A stretch of DNA of 64,000 nucleotides from Anaerobacillus isosaccharinicus (lineage in GTDB: Bacteria; Bacillota; Bacilli; Bacillales; Anaerobacillaceae), in assembly GCF_001866075.3 (NCBI RefSeq), contig NZ_CP063356.1, positions 1,106,164 to 1,170,163 of the forward strand. Reading direction: 5' to 3'. The notes beneath the pieces are model-generated. The model saw only the letters and a list, made by a program, of their open reading frames with translations, was not told the origin of the DNA and searched no databases. Position numbers and translations under genes: made by a program. Shown here piece by piece: positions 1 through 8,868 of the stretch (position 1 is the first letter of the stretch; each line of letters begins with the position of its first letter).

Positions 1-144
1 GTGATGCCATTGATCGGGCACTTTTCAAATTTAATCTATATCATAATTGTTGCATTACTGGGAATAATCTTATATGTAGGAAGTGCTTACTTATTAAAAA
101 TTTCTGCTTTCTCAAGTTTGATGAGAGGGCTGTTAAAAAAATAA
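1..144 (+). CDS. C-terminal end of a membrane protein, possibly a polysaccharide flippase (partial)
   Basis: An open frame runs from the window edge to a TAA at 142-144 and encodes 47 residues. The visible part is one long hydrophobic helix (about residues 9-33) followed by a short basic tail ending RGLLKK. A hydrophobic last helix with a short cationic cytoplasmic tail is what MurJ/Wzx-type flippases show, and the next gene is an O-antigen-ligase-like polymerase, so a polysaccharide export or flippase protein is plausible. The true start is outside the window, and the fragment is too short to be sure of the family. Confidence 0.5.
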   Translation: MMPLIGHFSNLIYIIIVALLGIILYVGSAYLLKISAFSSLMRGLLKK

Positions 145-145
145 T

Positions 146-181
146 CCCGCCTCAATTTAAATGGGGAGGGGTTATTTTTTT
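146..181 (+). terminator. Possible weak terminator after the first gene
   Basis: A C-rich arm (CCGCCTC) and a G-rich arm (GAGGGG) flank the self-complementary AATTTAAAT and are followed by a T-rich tract. Pairing is imperfect, so this is a tentative call. Confidence 0.35.
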
Positions 182-301
182 CCAATATTTTTTAAATGTA
201 TTGTCTGAAATTTTAACAAAAAACGATATCAATCATAGTGTTGTTTAGTATATAATGGGACTGTTATCTCATTATTTCTTTAAGAAAGGACAAAATATTC
301 C

Positions 302-1663
302 ATGCCTCTAAGAAACAGTTTGACTTATTACGTCATATTATTACATCTATTTTTAGTTCCTTTAGTTTACTTCAAAGCCTATATAGGACCAATTCCTATA
401 TCAATAGAAATTATACTTATACCTATTTTGGTACTTGTTGCTCTTTATGATTATCAGAAAAAAAATATATCACTGAATTCATTTAACCCGATACCTTTTT
501 TAACGGCTTTTGCTCTATTTTTCCTTATATCTATTATTTCTCTAATTAATGCGGTCAGCTTAATGTCAGGGATAATGGAAATGTTACGTTATTTATCCTA
601 CGTAATTATGTTTGTGATCATGCTAAAAGTTAGTTTTTCAAAAGAGCAATATATTTCATTTGTGAAAGTGTTCTTCGTTTCAACAACGATTGTTGCTGTT
701 TATGGTTTATTTCAGTATGTATTTAATTTTAATTTAAATACCGCCGGGCTTTACGCTCTTAAAGAAGCGATTGGTCGAGTAGAATCAACAATGGTTAATC
801 CTAACTATTATTCTGCATTTATAAATTTGGTCTTACCTGCATTTTTAGTTTTGACAGTCATTGTCTTAAAGAATAAAGGCTATCAACTTTTATCTTTTGC
901 AGTTGTAGGATTACTTGTTGTCAATATGATCTTAACTTACACGCGTGTTGCATGGCTTGTTATGTTTATGGCTTTAGCGTTAATTGCCATTATTACATGG
1001 AGAGATTTCTTTAAGAATTTCTTTAAGCCTCACCTGTTAATTGCCTTTGCTCTTTTATCACTTATTGTCTACAATATGCCGGACTTCCAAGGGCGGATGT
1101 TATCTGCTATTTATGCCGCGGAAAATATGGTCTTTAATACGGGTAGAACGATCGAAGAACCACTTCCAGGAGAGCTTGAACCAGGAGAAGATCCAGAAGA
1201 AGTAGTGATCGATGAATTGACTGAGAAAGCAATGGTATCTAGGACAACCTTATGGAAAACAGGTTTATATATGTATCGTGACAATCCAATCCTTGGAGTA
1301 GGAATGGGGAATTATCTTGATCGCTATAGTGATTATGTAGAAAAGTATCCTGAACTTTACTTAGGTCATGAACGTTACTCCGTTCATAATTCTTTCTTAA
1401 AAGTCATGGCGGAGACTGGAACGATCGGGATTATTTCCTTCTTATTAATCTATATTGTTTACTACGTTTATACTGTACGTTTTTATTTCAATCAAGATCT
1501 AATTGGTAAGCTTGTTATTGCAAGTTTATTTGTCGGTAGTATCACGTTTATGATGCAAAATAATTCGAACAATTTAATCTTCATTCCACAAATGAATGTG
1601 ATTTTTTGGATGTTATCTGCATTAGCATTTAACTTTGCTTTTGGAAATCAAAAGAAGTTGTAA
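302..1663 (+). CDS. O-antigen ligase/polymerase (Wzy_C) family membrane protein
   Basis: The 453-residue protein is built of about ten to twelve hydrophobic helices with one large extracellular loop (about residues 270-365) rich in Glu and Pro. The loop ends in the family signature: NPILGVGMGNY near residue 326, then an H-N-S-F segment (SVHNSFLKVMAETG) near 360. These are hallmarks of the Wzy_C domain of O-antigen ligases and polysaccharide polymerases, which join or polymerise lipid-linked glycans on the outer face of the membrane. The ATG lies 12 bases after GAAAGGA. It follows a membrane-protein end and precedes an SLH protein by about 30 bp, suggesting a surface-glycan role. Ligase versus polymerase cannot be told from sequence. 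Confidence 0.85.
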   Translation: MPLRNSLTYYVILLHLFLVPLVYFKAYIGPIPISIEIILIPILVLVALYDYQKKNISLNSFNPIPFLTAFALFFLISIISLINAVSLMSGIMEMLRYLSYVIMFVIMLKVSFSKEQYISFVKVFFVSTTIVAVYGLFQYVFNFNLNTAGLYALKEAIGRVESTMVNPNYYSAFINLVLPAFLVLTVIVLKNKGYQLLSFAVVGLLVVNMILTYTRVAWLVMFMALALIAIITWRDFFKNFFKPHLLIAFALLSLIVYNMPDFQGRMLSAIYAAENMVFNTGRTIEEPLPGELEPGEDPEEVVIDELTEKAMVSRTTLWKTGLYMYRDNPILGVGMGNYLDRYSDYVEKYPELYLGHERYSVHNSFLKVMAETGTIGIISFLLIYIVYYVYTVRFYFNQDLIGKLVIASLFVGSITFMMQNNSNNLIFIPQMNVIFWMLSALAFNFAFGNQKKL

Positions 1664-1693
1664 TCTGCTTCAAGTGAAAGAAGAGGTGTTAGT

Positions 1694-2338
1694 GTGAAAA
1701 AATACTATCTTACTGCATTAGCTTTGATTTTAGTTATATCGGGACTTATTTTTTCACCGGTCATTACAGCAAATCAAACATTTAAAGATGTACCAAATAC
1801 GCATCGTTTTAATGCAGAAATATCCTATTTATCTAATTTGGGTGTTGTCTCAGGAGTTGGGAACGGTAACTATGAACCTGATGCGATTGTAACGAGAGCT
1901 GCAGCTGCAGCTATGATTGGTAGAGCCTTGAAGTTAGACGGCACACAAAGGAACACTCGATTTCCTGATGTCAAGGATGGTAATAATGCTTCAGGATTTA
2001 TCGAGTCAGCTGCTGCGCTAGGAATTATTACTGGATTTCCAACTGGTGAGTTTAGACCGAGTCAACCCGTTACTAGAGGACAAATGGCGATCTTTCTTTC
2101 AAGAGCGTTTAAGCTTGAGCAAGAAAGTGAGCAGAGTTTTATAGACCTTCGTGAAAGTATGTCTTCATATATTCATGTGAAGCGAATTCTAGCAGCAAAT
2201 ATTACACAAGGTTATCCTGGCGGAACGTTTAGGCCTGACCAGCAAATAACGAGAGGTGAATTTGCAGCGTTATTAGCTCGCGCTTTAGACGATAAATTTA
2301 AGAAGGATATTGTCCCAGAGCCGATAAAAATAGAATAA
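1694..2338 (+). CDS. Small exported three-SLH-domain protein
   Basis: The 214-residue protein starts at GTG 1694, after an AAGAGGTG site. A signal peptide (Lys-Lys, hydrophobic core to about residue 26) is followed by three consecutive S-layer homology repeats at about residues 30-80, 90-145 and 150-203. Each carries the G-x-F/Y-x-P-x-x-x-V/I-TR motif (GNYEPDAIVTR, GEFRPSQPVTR, GTFRPDQQITR). Apart from a short lysine/proline tail there is no other domain, so the protein is essentially a wall anchor. SLH trimers bind pyruvylated secondary cell-wall polysaccharide non-covalently. The gene lies about 30 bp behind the Wzy-like gene and probably shares its transcript. Confidence 0.9.
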   Translation: MKKYYLTALALILVISGLIFSPVITANQTFKDVPNTHRFNAEISYLSNLGVVSGVGNGNYEPDAIVTRAAAAAMIGRALKLDGTQRNTRFPDVKDGNNASGFIESAAALGIITGFPTGEFRPSQPVTRGQMAIFLSRAFKLEQESEQSFIDLRESMSSYIHVKRILAANITQGYPGGTFRPDQQITRGEFAALLARALDDKFKKDIVPEPIKIE

Positions 2339-2342
2339 AATA

Positions 2343-2403
2343 CAAAAGACTTTCTTAGTAATCGGTAAAAAAAACCAACTTACTTAAAGAAAGTCTTTTT
2401 TTG
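2343..2403 (+). terminator. Rho-independent terminator after the SLH gene
   Basis: AAAGACTTTCTT (2345-2356) pairs with AAGAAAGTCTTT (2387-2398) and is followed by a run of T. It ends the Wzy-SLH transcript. The remaining 2404-2526 up to the insertion sequence shows nothing recognisable. Confidence 0.8.
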
Positions 2404-2526
2404 TACAATTTTTTCGCTAAATACCATATTTAAGCATACCTACCATTAATAAAATAAAGACGAATACTTATGTAAGTAGTAATCTATCAATATAGTCATT
2501 TACTAGGGCTATCACAACTTAGAATG

Positions 2527-4415
2527 AAATAGACTCTCGGAATAAATGATGAGTTTATCGAAGATTTGTAAAAAATTTACTGGGAATTTCATTAACAGGA
2601 CAGCAAAGTGATGTGTTTTCATAGTGTTTTCAAAAAAGTGTATACCAAATAAGCCTACGGCTGCTATTTTTTAAAAATGACTAGGCGCTCTTAGAAAAGA
2701 TGATTTCTTGGATGTTCAAAGTCTCTTTCTGACTACTGTACCAAGCATCTATGTGTTGACACATCATGATTGAATATAAGCGGACATACCACATTTTTGT
2801 AGAGCGATGACGCCCAGATTCTAAGTGATAGTCGACTTTTTCTCTTTTGTTCGAACGTTCAACTGAAGTTCTTCGTTTATAAATCAGTTTCCACTTTTCA
2901 GAAGACCTCGGTGTTTTAGTGAACAGACGAAGATTATCTTGCTTAAACGTATGAAATGTCCGGCCATACTTCGCTTTAGAACACGGAGTGGAACATGTAT
3001 TTTTTGTTCCGCAAGCTAGTGGACAACGCCACTTTTGGCGGTTTTGAGATTTGTCAAACCCATTGGGTTTCATTTCCATTCCAATTGGACAAATAGGAAC
3101 GCCTAGGGGAGAAATCTGAATATCACTTTGCGTACTGAAGTTTTTCTTTGTTCGAACATTAAGATCAATAAATGGTTCCACATTATGATGGTCCAGTAAT
3201 TCGTAAATCGGTTCTGCATCATGTGCGGCATCGAGAAGGATTTTATCAATTGTGCCCAAGGTGTACCGTTGCGAAAATTCAATTGAACCAACCACTAGGC
3301 TGACTGAATCATGCCGGGAAGCAGGATGCAGCCGTGGATATAGCGGCAAGTCGTATTGGCTATCGCTAGTGGATATCATGTAGAGATGATATCCGTTGAA
3401 GTACCTCTCCCTTGAACTATCCCAACCTGAGTCGATGTCAGGTTGAGAATATCGACGAGGATGAGTACAATTCGTTAGTCCTTGGGCACTACAATCACAA
3501 ATAGGTTTGCTCCTTGGGTATCTCGCTGTTTCCACGGGTGTCCCATCTCCAACAACACCAAGGGAATGGGGATCCCCAAGCAAACCCAATCTCGCTGAAA
3601 CTTCAAGAAATTGAGATTGAAAAAACGCGTATAATTGATCTCCCGGCAATTGTTTTTGTTTTGAGCCATTGCGTAAATGACGATCCACTAATTTTCTAAT
3701 AATACCAGGGTTTCTAGGAGTTGCTTTTTCACCCTTTTTCGGTTTTTTCTTCTTCTTCTTTTTTCGTTTGAGCTTAATAAAAGGTTTTACATTAGCCTTC
3801 TCAAAACCTGATAGCCGTCTGAAGAAGTCATAAAAAGTACCGACACCTGGAACATCCCCAGGTTCAAAGCCGCTAAGGATCGTGTAAAGAGGAACACGAT
3901 GGAGTTGGTTCACCCATTCTGTAATACTCAGGGTCGGACTTGTCAATAAACACAAAAGATAAGAGCGAAGCATGGAAGCAGGATCACGTGGCTCAGGACC
4001 TTTAACTGAATATGAATCATGAAGCCACGTAGTGGTAAACGAAAGATCCGTGATCCATAACTTCGAGATAATAGTCCAATCTTTTTGTACGAGAGTCAGT
4101 ATACCGCCTGAGTAATGAGTATTTAATTGGTCTAAAACGAAGTTTTGATATGAGATATGTGGTATTAGCGCAGGTTTCATTTAAATCCCCCATTTCACCG
4201 TATTGTTAGGAAGTCAATTCCTCCTCGGCGATTATTGGGGTTCCACTAAAAAGTCAAGTGTTTTTTTAGTTTTTTTATGATATTTTTCAACAATTAATTT
4301 CCAATTGAAGAAGAAAACTAAAGTAAAAATCCCACCTAGAAATAGGAGGGATACAAATAAATTGGTTCAAGAAAACCTTGAGCCACAAGGCTCGGCAAAT
4401 GCCGAGAGTCTATTT
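2527..4415. mobile_element. Insertion sequence, copy 1 (1,889 bp, IS4-clan DDE transposase)
   Basis: The ends are a 14-bp perfect inverted repeat, AAATAGACTCTCGG at 2527-2540 and its complement at 4402-4415. A second copy with the same ends and the same length lies at 5121-7009. It encodes one transposase on the minus strand. The leader of that gene holds several hairpins (4330-4405), including a terminator-like one (CCCACCTAG/AGGAGGGA) that could block read-in from outside. No clear target duplication is visible: the flanks are AGAATG and AGTTAT. Confidence 0.85.
2681..4180 (-). CDS. DDE transposase of insertion sequence copy 1
   Basis: The 499-residue protein has an N-terminal region of about 130 residues with an 'EPRDPASMLRSYLL' segment typical of the DUF772-like part of IS5/IS1182-type enzymes, a lysine-rich linker (about 140-155), and a DDE core. 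The acidic residues are in GDGTPVET (about 212), ILLDAAHDAEP (about 315) and YKRRTSVERSNKREK (about 440). The last fits the Y-(2)-R-(3)-E-(6)-K signature of the IS4 clan exactly. Several Cys pairs near 370-400 may bind metal. A GGAGG site is not directly before the ATG; the start is kept because both copies share it. The assignment to IS1182 within the clan is uncertain. Confidence 0.85.
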   Translation of the reverse strand: MKPALIPHISYQNFVLDQLNTHYSGGILTLVQKDWTIISKLWITDLSFTTTWLHDSYSVKGPEPRDPASMLRSYLLCLLTSPTLSITEWVNQLHRVPLYTILSGFEPGDVPGVGTFYDFFRRLSGFEKANVKPFIKLKRKKKKKKKPKKGEKATPRNPGIIRKLVDRHLRNGSKQKQLPGDQLYAFFQSQFLEVSARLGLLGDPHSLGVVGDGTPVETARYPRSKPICDCSAQGLTNCTHPRRYSQPDIDSGWDSSRERYFNGYHLYMISTSDSQYDLPLYPRLHPASRHDSVSLVVGSIEFSQRYTLGTIDKILLDAAHDAEPIYELLDHHNVEPFIDLNVRTKKNFSTQSDIQISPLGVPICPIGMEMKPNGFDKSQNRQKWRCPLACGTKNTCSTPCSKAKYGRTFHTFKQDNLRLFTKTPRSSEKWKLIYKRRTSVERSNKREKVDYHLESGRHRSTKMWYVRLYSIMMCQHIDAWYSSQKETLNIQEIIFSKSA

Positions 4416-4435
4416 AGTTATAAGGAGGGCCGTTA

Positions 4436-4576
4436 ATGTTGGATCAACTTAATCAAGAAAGATTACTTTCTATCCTTAAAGAAGTTCGAAAACTAGGCGA
4501 TAGTAACAACAGTTTAAGTTCTAGTGAATTAGTTAAAGAAATTGAAAAGATGCTAATAGTTTCAGAAGAAGCATAA
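4436..4576 (+). CDS. 46-residue helical protein A, paralog of 7030-7170
   Basis: An ATG at 4436 follows an AAGGAGGG site by seven bases and opens a 46-codon frame. The protein is predicted to be two short amphipathic helices around a polar turn (KLGDSNNSLSS). It is about 80 percent identical to the product of 7030-7170, with shared LNQxRL, ILKEVRKLGDSN and EIEKML. An insertion sequence ends 20 bases upstream. The size and helical-hairpin pattern recall small kinase inhibitors such as Sda, but the similarity is too weak to name it. Function unknown. The coding reading is supported by conservation of the frame in two copies that differ at roughly 20 bases, many at third codon positions. Confidence 0.7.
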   Translation: MLDQLNQERLLSILKEVRKLGDSNNSLSSSELVKEIEKMLIVSEEA

Positions 4577-4684
4577 TCAAATTTACATATAGATATCATG
4601 CAATATCCATGCGAAAGCAGTTCTAATAATAAAACTAGAAGTCTGATTTGCATTTTAACAGTTTTGATAACGCGTAAATGTAGG

Positions 4685-4728
4685 AAAACTCGAGGACAAA
4701 ATCGTTTAGGTTTTGTCCTCGAGTTTTT
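4685..4728 (+). terminator. Strong rho-independent terminator after small gene A
   Basis: AAAACTCGAGGACAAAA (4685-4701) pairs with TTTTGTCCTCGAGTTTT (4711-4727), followed by more T. It closes the transcript of the 4436 gene. The rest of 4577-4876 shows no gene. Confidence 0.9.
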
Positions 4729-4876
4729 TAATTTTAATCTATTCCGAAAATTTGTAGCCTTCCCCCTCTAAAAAAATAACGAAACCGTATAGATAAGTAA
4801 TCATTTATAGTTAGCATTTTAAGTTCCACACACGCTCCTTACCAAGTTAAAAAATGGCGAATGGAGGAAATAAAAA

Positions 4877-5074
4877 ATGAATTTCAAAAACTTATTAGAT
4901 ATAACGTTAGGTCCACGTAGAATATTTCATGTAACCGAATGCTCGATCTGCGGCTTTGAAGAAACTTATTATAAGGAGCCTGAAACTATGGAATTTATCG
5001 GCAGAGCTTGTGCTAATTGTCATAGTATTCAGAGGTTTAATTTTAATAAAAGTAAAAAAGATTTTAAAGATTAA
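4877..5074 (+). CDS. Small zinc-ribbon-like protein
   Basis: A 65-residue protein with an AATGGAGGA ribosome site eight bases before the ATG. It has two CxxC knuckles, C22-S-I-C25 and C45-A-N-C48, about 20 residues apart, a spacing typical of zinc ribbons, and a basic C-terminus (KSKKDFK). No family is recognised. It sits between small gene A and insertion sequence copy 2, which begins 46 bp after its stop. Confidence 0.65.
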   Translation: MNFKNLLDITLGPRRIFHVTECSICGFEETYYKEPETMEFIGRACANCHSIQRFNFNKSKKDFKD

Positions 5075-5120
5075 ATATCTATTTTTTCTATAAATTTTCG
5101 TAACAATTGCTGTAAAGATT

Positions 5121-7009
5121 AAATAGACTCTCGGAATAAATGATGAGTTTATCGAAGATTTGTAAAAAATTTACTGGGAATTTCATTAACAGGACAGCAA
5201 AGTGATGTGTTTTCATAGTGTTTTCAAAAAAGTGTATACCAAATAAGCCTACGGCTGCTATTTTTTAAAAATGACTAGGCGCTCTTAGAAAAGATGATTT
5301 CTTGGATGTTCAAAGTCTCTTTCTGACTACTGTACCAAGCATCTATGTGTTGACACATCATGATTGAATATAAGCGGACATACCACATTTTTGTAGAGCG
5401 ATGACGCCCAGATTCTAAGTGATAGTCGACTTTTTCTCTTTTGTTCGAACGTTCAACTGAAGTTCTTCGTTTATAAATCAGTTTCCACTTTTCAGAAGAC
5501 CTCGGTGTTTTAGTGAACAGACGAAGATTATCTTGCTTAAACGTATGAAATGTCCGGCCATACTTCGCTTTAGAACACGGAGTGGAACATGTATTTTTTG
5601 TTCCGCAAGCTAGTGGACAACGCCACTTTTGGCGGTTTTGAGATTTGTCAAACCCATTGGGTTTCATTTCCATTCCAATTGGACAAATAGGAACGCCTAG
5701 GGGAGAAATCTGAATATCACTTTGCGTACTGAAGTTTTTCTTTGTTCGAACATTAAGATCAATAAATGGTTCCACATTATGATGGTCCAGTAATTCGTAA
5801 ATCGGTTCTGCATCATGTGCGGCATCGAGAAGGATTTTATCAATTGTGCCCAAGGTGTACCGTTGCGAAAATTCAATTGAGCTAACCACTAGGCTGACTG
5901 AATCATGCCGGGAAGCAGGATGTAGCCGTGGATATAGCGGTAAGTCGAATCGGCTATCGCTAGTGGATATCATGTAGAGATGATATCCGTTGAAGTACCT
6001 CTCCCTTGAACTATCCCAACCTGAGTCGATGTCAGGTTGAGAATATCGACGAGGATGAGTACAATTCGTTAGTCCTTGGGCACTACAATCACAAATAGGT
6101 TTGCTTCTTGGGTAACTCGCTGTTTCCACAGGTGTCCCATCTCCAACAACACCAAGGGAATGGGGATCTCCAAGCAAACCCAATCTCGCTGAAACCTCAA
6201 GAAATTGAGATTGAAAAAACGCGTATAATTGATCTCCCGGCAATTGTTTTTGTTTTGAACCATGGCGTAAATGACGATCTACTAATTTTCTAATAATACC
6301 AGGGTTTCTAGGAGTTGCTTTTTCACCCTTTTTCGGTTTTTTCTTCTGCTTCTTTTTTCGTTTGAGCTTAATAAAAGGTTTTACATTAGCCTTCTCAAAA
6401 CCTGATAGCCGTCTGAAGAAGTCATAAAAAGTACCGACCCCTGGAACATCCCCAGGTTCAAAGCCGCTAAGGATCGTGTAAAGAGGAACACGATGGAGTT
6501 GGTTCACCCATTCTGTAATACTCAGGGTCGGACTTGTCAATAAACACAAAAGATAAGAGCGAAGCATGGAAGCAGGATCACGTGGCTCAGGACCTTTAAC
6601 TGAATATAAATCATGAAGCCAAGTAGTAGTAAAAGAAAGATCCGTGATCCATAACTTTGAGATAATAGTCCAATCTTTTCGTACGAGAGTCAGTATACCG
6701 CCTGAGTAATGAGTATTTAGTTGGTCTAAAACGAAGTTTTGATATGAGATATGTGGTATTAGCGTAGGTTTCATTTAAATCCCCCATTTCACCGTATTGT
6801 TAGGAAGTCAATTCCTCCTCGGCGATTATTGGGGTTGCACTAAAAAGTCAAGTGTTTTTTTAGTTTTTTTATGATATTTTTCAACAATTAATTCCCAATT
6901 GAAAAAGAAATCTAAAGTAAAAATCCCACCTAGAAATAGGAGGGATACAAATAAATTGGTTCAAGAAAACCTTGAGCCACAAGGCTCGGCAAATGCCGAG
7001 AGTCTATTT
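5121..7009. mobile_element. Insertion sequence, copy 2 (1,889 bp)
   Basis: Same length and the same 14-bp terminal inverted repeats as copy 1 (5121-5134 and 6996-7009). By eye the first 760 bp (5121-5880 against 2527-3286) are identical, while the remainder carries scattered substitutions. The flanks are AAGATT and AATTAT, with no clear target duplication. The right end again stops 20 bases before the start codon of a 46-codon gene. Confidence 0.85.
5275..6774 (-). CDS. DDE transposase of insertion sequence copy 2
   Basis: This 499-residue protein differs from the product of 2681-4180 at about ten positions, all in the N-terminal two thirds (for example Thr for Ala at residue 4, Arg for Gln at about 32, Ser for Arg in the ETARY segment). 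The DDE residues (GDGTPVET, ILLDAAHDAEP, RRTSVERSNK) and the Y-(2)-R-(3)-E-(6)-K signature are intact, so both copies look potentially active. Confidence 0.85.
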   Translation of the reverse strand: MKPTLIPHISYQNFVLDQLNTHYSGGILTLVRKDWTIISKLWITDLSFTTTWLHDLYSVKGPEPRDPASMLRSYLLCLLTSPTLSITEWVNQLHRVPLYTILSGFEPGDVPGVGTFYDFFRRLSGFEKANVKPFIKLKRKKKQKKKPKKGEKATPRNPGIIRKLVDRHLRHGSKQKQLPGDQLYAFFQSQFLEVSARLGLLGDPHSLGVVGDGTPVETASYPRSKPICDCSAQGLTNCTHPRRYSQPDIDSGWDSSRERYFNGYHLYMISTSDSRFDLPLYPRLHPASRHDSVSLVVSSIEFSQRYTLGTIDKILLDAAHDAEPIYELLDHHNVEPFIDLNVRTKKNFSTQSDIQISPLGVPICPIGMEMKPNGFDKSQNRQKWRCPLACGTKNTCSTPCSKAKYGRTFHTFKQDNLRLFTKTPRSSEKWKLIYKRRTSVERSNKREKVDYHLESGRHRSTKMWYVRLYSIMMCQHIDAWYSSQKETLNIQEIIFSKSA

Positions 7010-7029
7010 AATTATTAGGAGGACAGTGA

Positions 7030-7170
7030 ATGTTCGATCAACTTAATCAAGATAGATTAGTTTATATCCTAAAGGAAGTTCGAAAACTGGGTGATAGTAA
7101 CGACAGTTTGAGTTCTAAAGAGTTAATTAATGAAATTGAAAAGATGCTACTGGTGTCAGAAGAAGCATAG
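7030..7170 (+). CDS. 46-residue helical protein B, paralog of 4436-4576
   Basis: The ATG at 7030 follows TTAGGAGGA. The protein starts MFDQLNQDRLVYIL and keeps the same helix-turn-helix-like layout as its paralog, with conserved KEVRKLGDSN, EIEKML and the SEEA end. Most nucleotide differences between the two copies are silent or conservative, which argues that both are expressed proteins. Function is not recognised. It is followed within 35 bp by the end of the convergent TPP-enzyme gene. Confidence 0.7.
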   Translation: MFDQLNQDRLVYILKEVRKLGDSNDSLSSKELINEIEKMLLVSEEA

Positions 7171-7203
7171 CTTTTAATCCAAATACTTTGTCAGTAATAA
7201 TTC

Positions 7204-8853
7204 CTACTCTTCCCTCTTTGCTGTAGGTGGAATTTCATTTGGATCGACAAGAATTTCGATGACAGTCGGCTCATTGTGAGTTATTAATGCAGCTTTAATA
7301 GCCAACTCAATTTCCTCTTTATTTTTACAACAATAAGCTTTAGCTCCAAATGATTTGGCGAACTGACTTACATCCAAGCCTAAACTATACTTAGAGCCGA
7401 TTGAAGTATTAAGCCAACGGGTCATCCCCTTATCAACCATATCTAGTGAATGATTGTTAAAAACAAAGAAGATAACAGGAATATTTTCATTTACAGCGGT
7501 TGAAATTTCATTGCCATGCATAAACACACAGCCGTCACCAACTATACAAGCTACCGGCGTCGCTGTCACCGATAGCTTTGCTCCAATTGCATAACCAATA
7601 GCGTGGCCCATAGCGATAAACTGATCATCAAAGAAAAAAGTTCCTGGTTCTAATATTTCCAGATGTTGGATTGCATAATAAGAATGGCTTCCTGCATCCC
7701 CGAAAATGATTGTATTTGAAGGGAGGTGTTTCCTAATTACTTTGACCGCATCTTCTGCAAGAATGTAAGAGCTATCCGTTTCTTCTTCGCAATATGTAGC
7801 TGCAACTTGATTTTGTATTTCAGAATACTCAACCACCGATTTCAACGTGGACATTTCATTTATCCCCTTCAAGTTCTCTCTCATATTTCCACCAATATAA
7901 GTAGTAGGAACTGGGATCGCTTTTCCAACAAACGTCGGTTCTAAATCAAAATGGAGGATTTGCTTTGGATACATGCTGCTTGTAAAACCTGCAAGTGACA
8001 TATCACTTAGCCTCGTCCCAACAACAATCATCAAATCAATACCGGATTTTAGATAATCTAGTGCTGCTTGTGTTCCACCTAACCCATAACCACCTAAATA
8101 TAGGGGATGGTTAGTAACAAACGTTCCTTTTCCACTTGGTGTTGTAATGACAGGAATTTGATAGGACTCGGCTAGTACAGCTACCTCTTCATAGCATTGA
8201 GAAGTATGGACCCCTTTTCCTAAAAACAACACCGGCTGTTTCGCTTGTTCAATTAATGTTTTGCACGTGTTTAACTGAGATGAAATTAACTTTGAAGAGT
8301 TAAAGGATAATTCAACGTAAAAAGGCGGTATTTCCTCTAACAAAACATCGAGCGGGATTGAAAGATGAATCGGGCCACCAGGACCTTGTGTTGCTTTTTC
8401 CAATGCATGTTTCAGGATTAACTCTAACTGTTGACCACTTGTGGCCATACAACTAAATAATGTCACAGGCTCAAACATTTTTACAAGATCGATTCCAAAC
8501 TTCGATGAATCTTGACTAAATGGTTTTCCAATTTGTGTAATTGGAGGTTGTCCCGTAATAAACAAGACAGGTAAGTTATCAGCTTTTGCTTGTGCTGCAG
8601 CAGTTAAAAGGTTTGTTCCGCCAGGACCAGAAGTTCCTATCACAATGCCTAATGTATTTCTATTAAAAGCATAGCCCGCAGCACAATAACCTGATCCTGT
8701 TTCATGGCGTCCTAATACATAATGAATCCCACGTAAATCAATTTCCTTCAACAGCGGTGCTATTGGCCTTCCCGGAATGCCAAACACATGTTTAATCTTC
8801 CATTTTTCAAAGTGCTCCGCAAGTATTGCTCCAACCGTCTTTAACTCCTCCAT
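7204..8853 (-). CDS. Thiamine-diphosphate-dependent enzyme, acetolactate-synthase/benzoylformate-decarboxylase family
   Basis: The 549-residue protein has the three-domain layout of the family. An N-terminal pyrimidine-binding domain carries the catalytic Glu in GRHETGSGYCAAGYA (about residue 51) and a GTSGPGGTN loop. A central domain of about residues 190-320 follows. The C-terminal pyrophosphate-binding domain has the GDG-to-NN motif beginning VGDGCVFMHGNE (about 440) and ending FVFNN. Such enzymes decarboxylate or carboligate 2-oxo acids; the substrate cannot be read from sequence. An AGAGGTG site precedes the ATG. It is the last gene of an operon with a histidine kinase and a CMD-like protein, not near ilvN or leu genes, so a biosynthetic IlvB role is unlikely. 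Confidence 0.8.
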   Translation of the reverse strand: MEELKTVGAILAEHFEKWKIKHVFGIPGRPIAPLLKEIDLRGIHYVLGRHETGSGYCAAGYAFNRNTLGIVIGTSGPGGTNLLTAAAQAKADNLPVLFITGQPPITQIGKPFSQDSSKFGIDLVKMFEPVTLFSCMATSGQQLELILKHALEKATQGPGGPIHLSIPLDVLLEEIPPFYVELSFNSSKLISSQLNTCKTLIEQAKQPVLFLGKGVHTSQCYEEVAVLAESYQIPVITTPSGKGTFVTNHPLYLGGYGLGGTQAALDYLKSGIDLMIVVGTRLSDMSLAGFTSSMYPKQILHFDLEPTFVGKAIPVPTTYIGGNMRENLKGINEMSTLKSVVEYSEIQNQVAATYCEEETDSSYILAEDAVKVIRKHLPSNTIIFGDAGSHSYYAIQHLEILEPGTFFFDDQFIAMGHAIGYAIGAKLSVTATPVACIVGDGCVFMHGNEISTAVNENIPVIFFVFNNHSLDMVDKGMTRWLNTSIGSKYSLGLDVSQFAKSFGAKAYCCKNKEEIELAIKAALITHNEPTVIEILVDPNEIPPTAKREE

Positions 8854-8868
8854 AAAGGTACACCTCTT

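Noticed and set aside
7204..8853. TPP enzyme as the biosynthetic acetolactate synthase IlvB
   Set aside because: No ilvN, ilvC or leu genes are near, and the operon partners point to another role.
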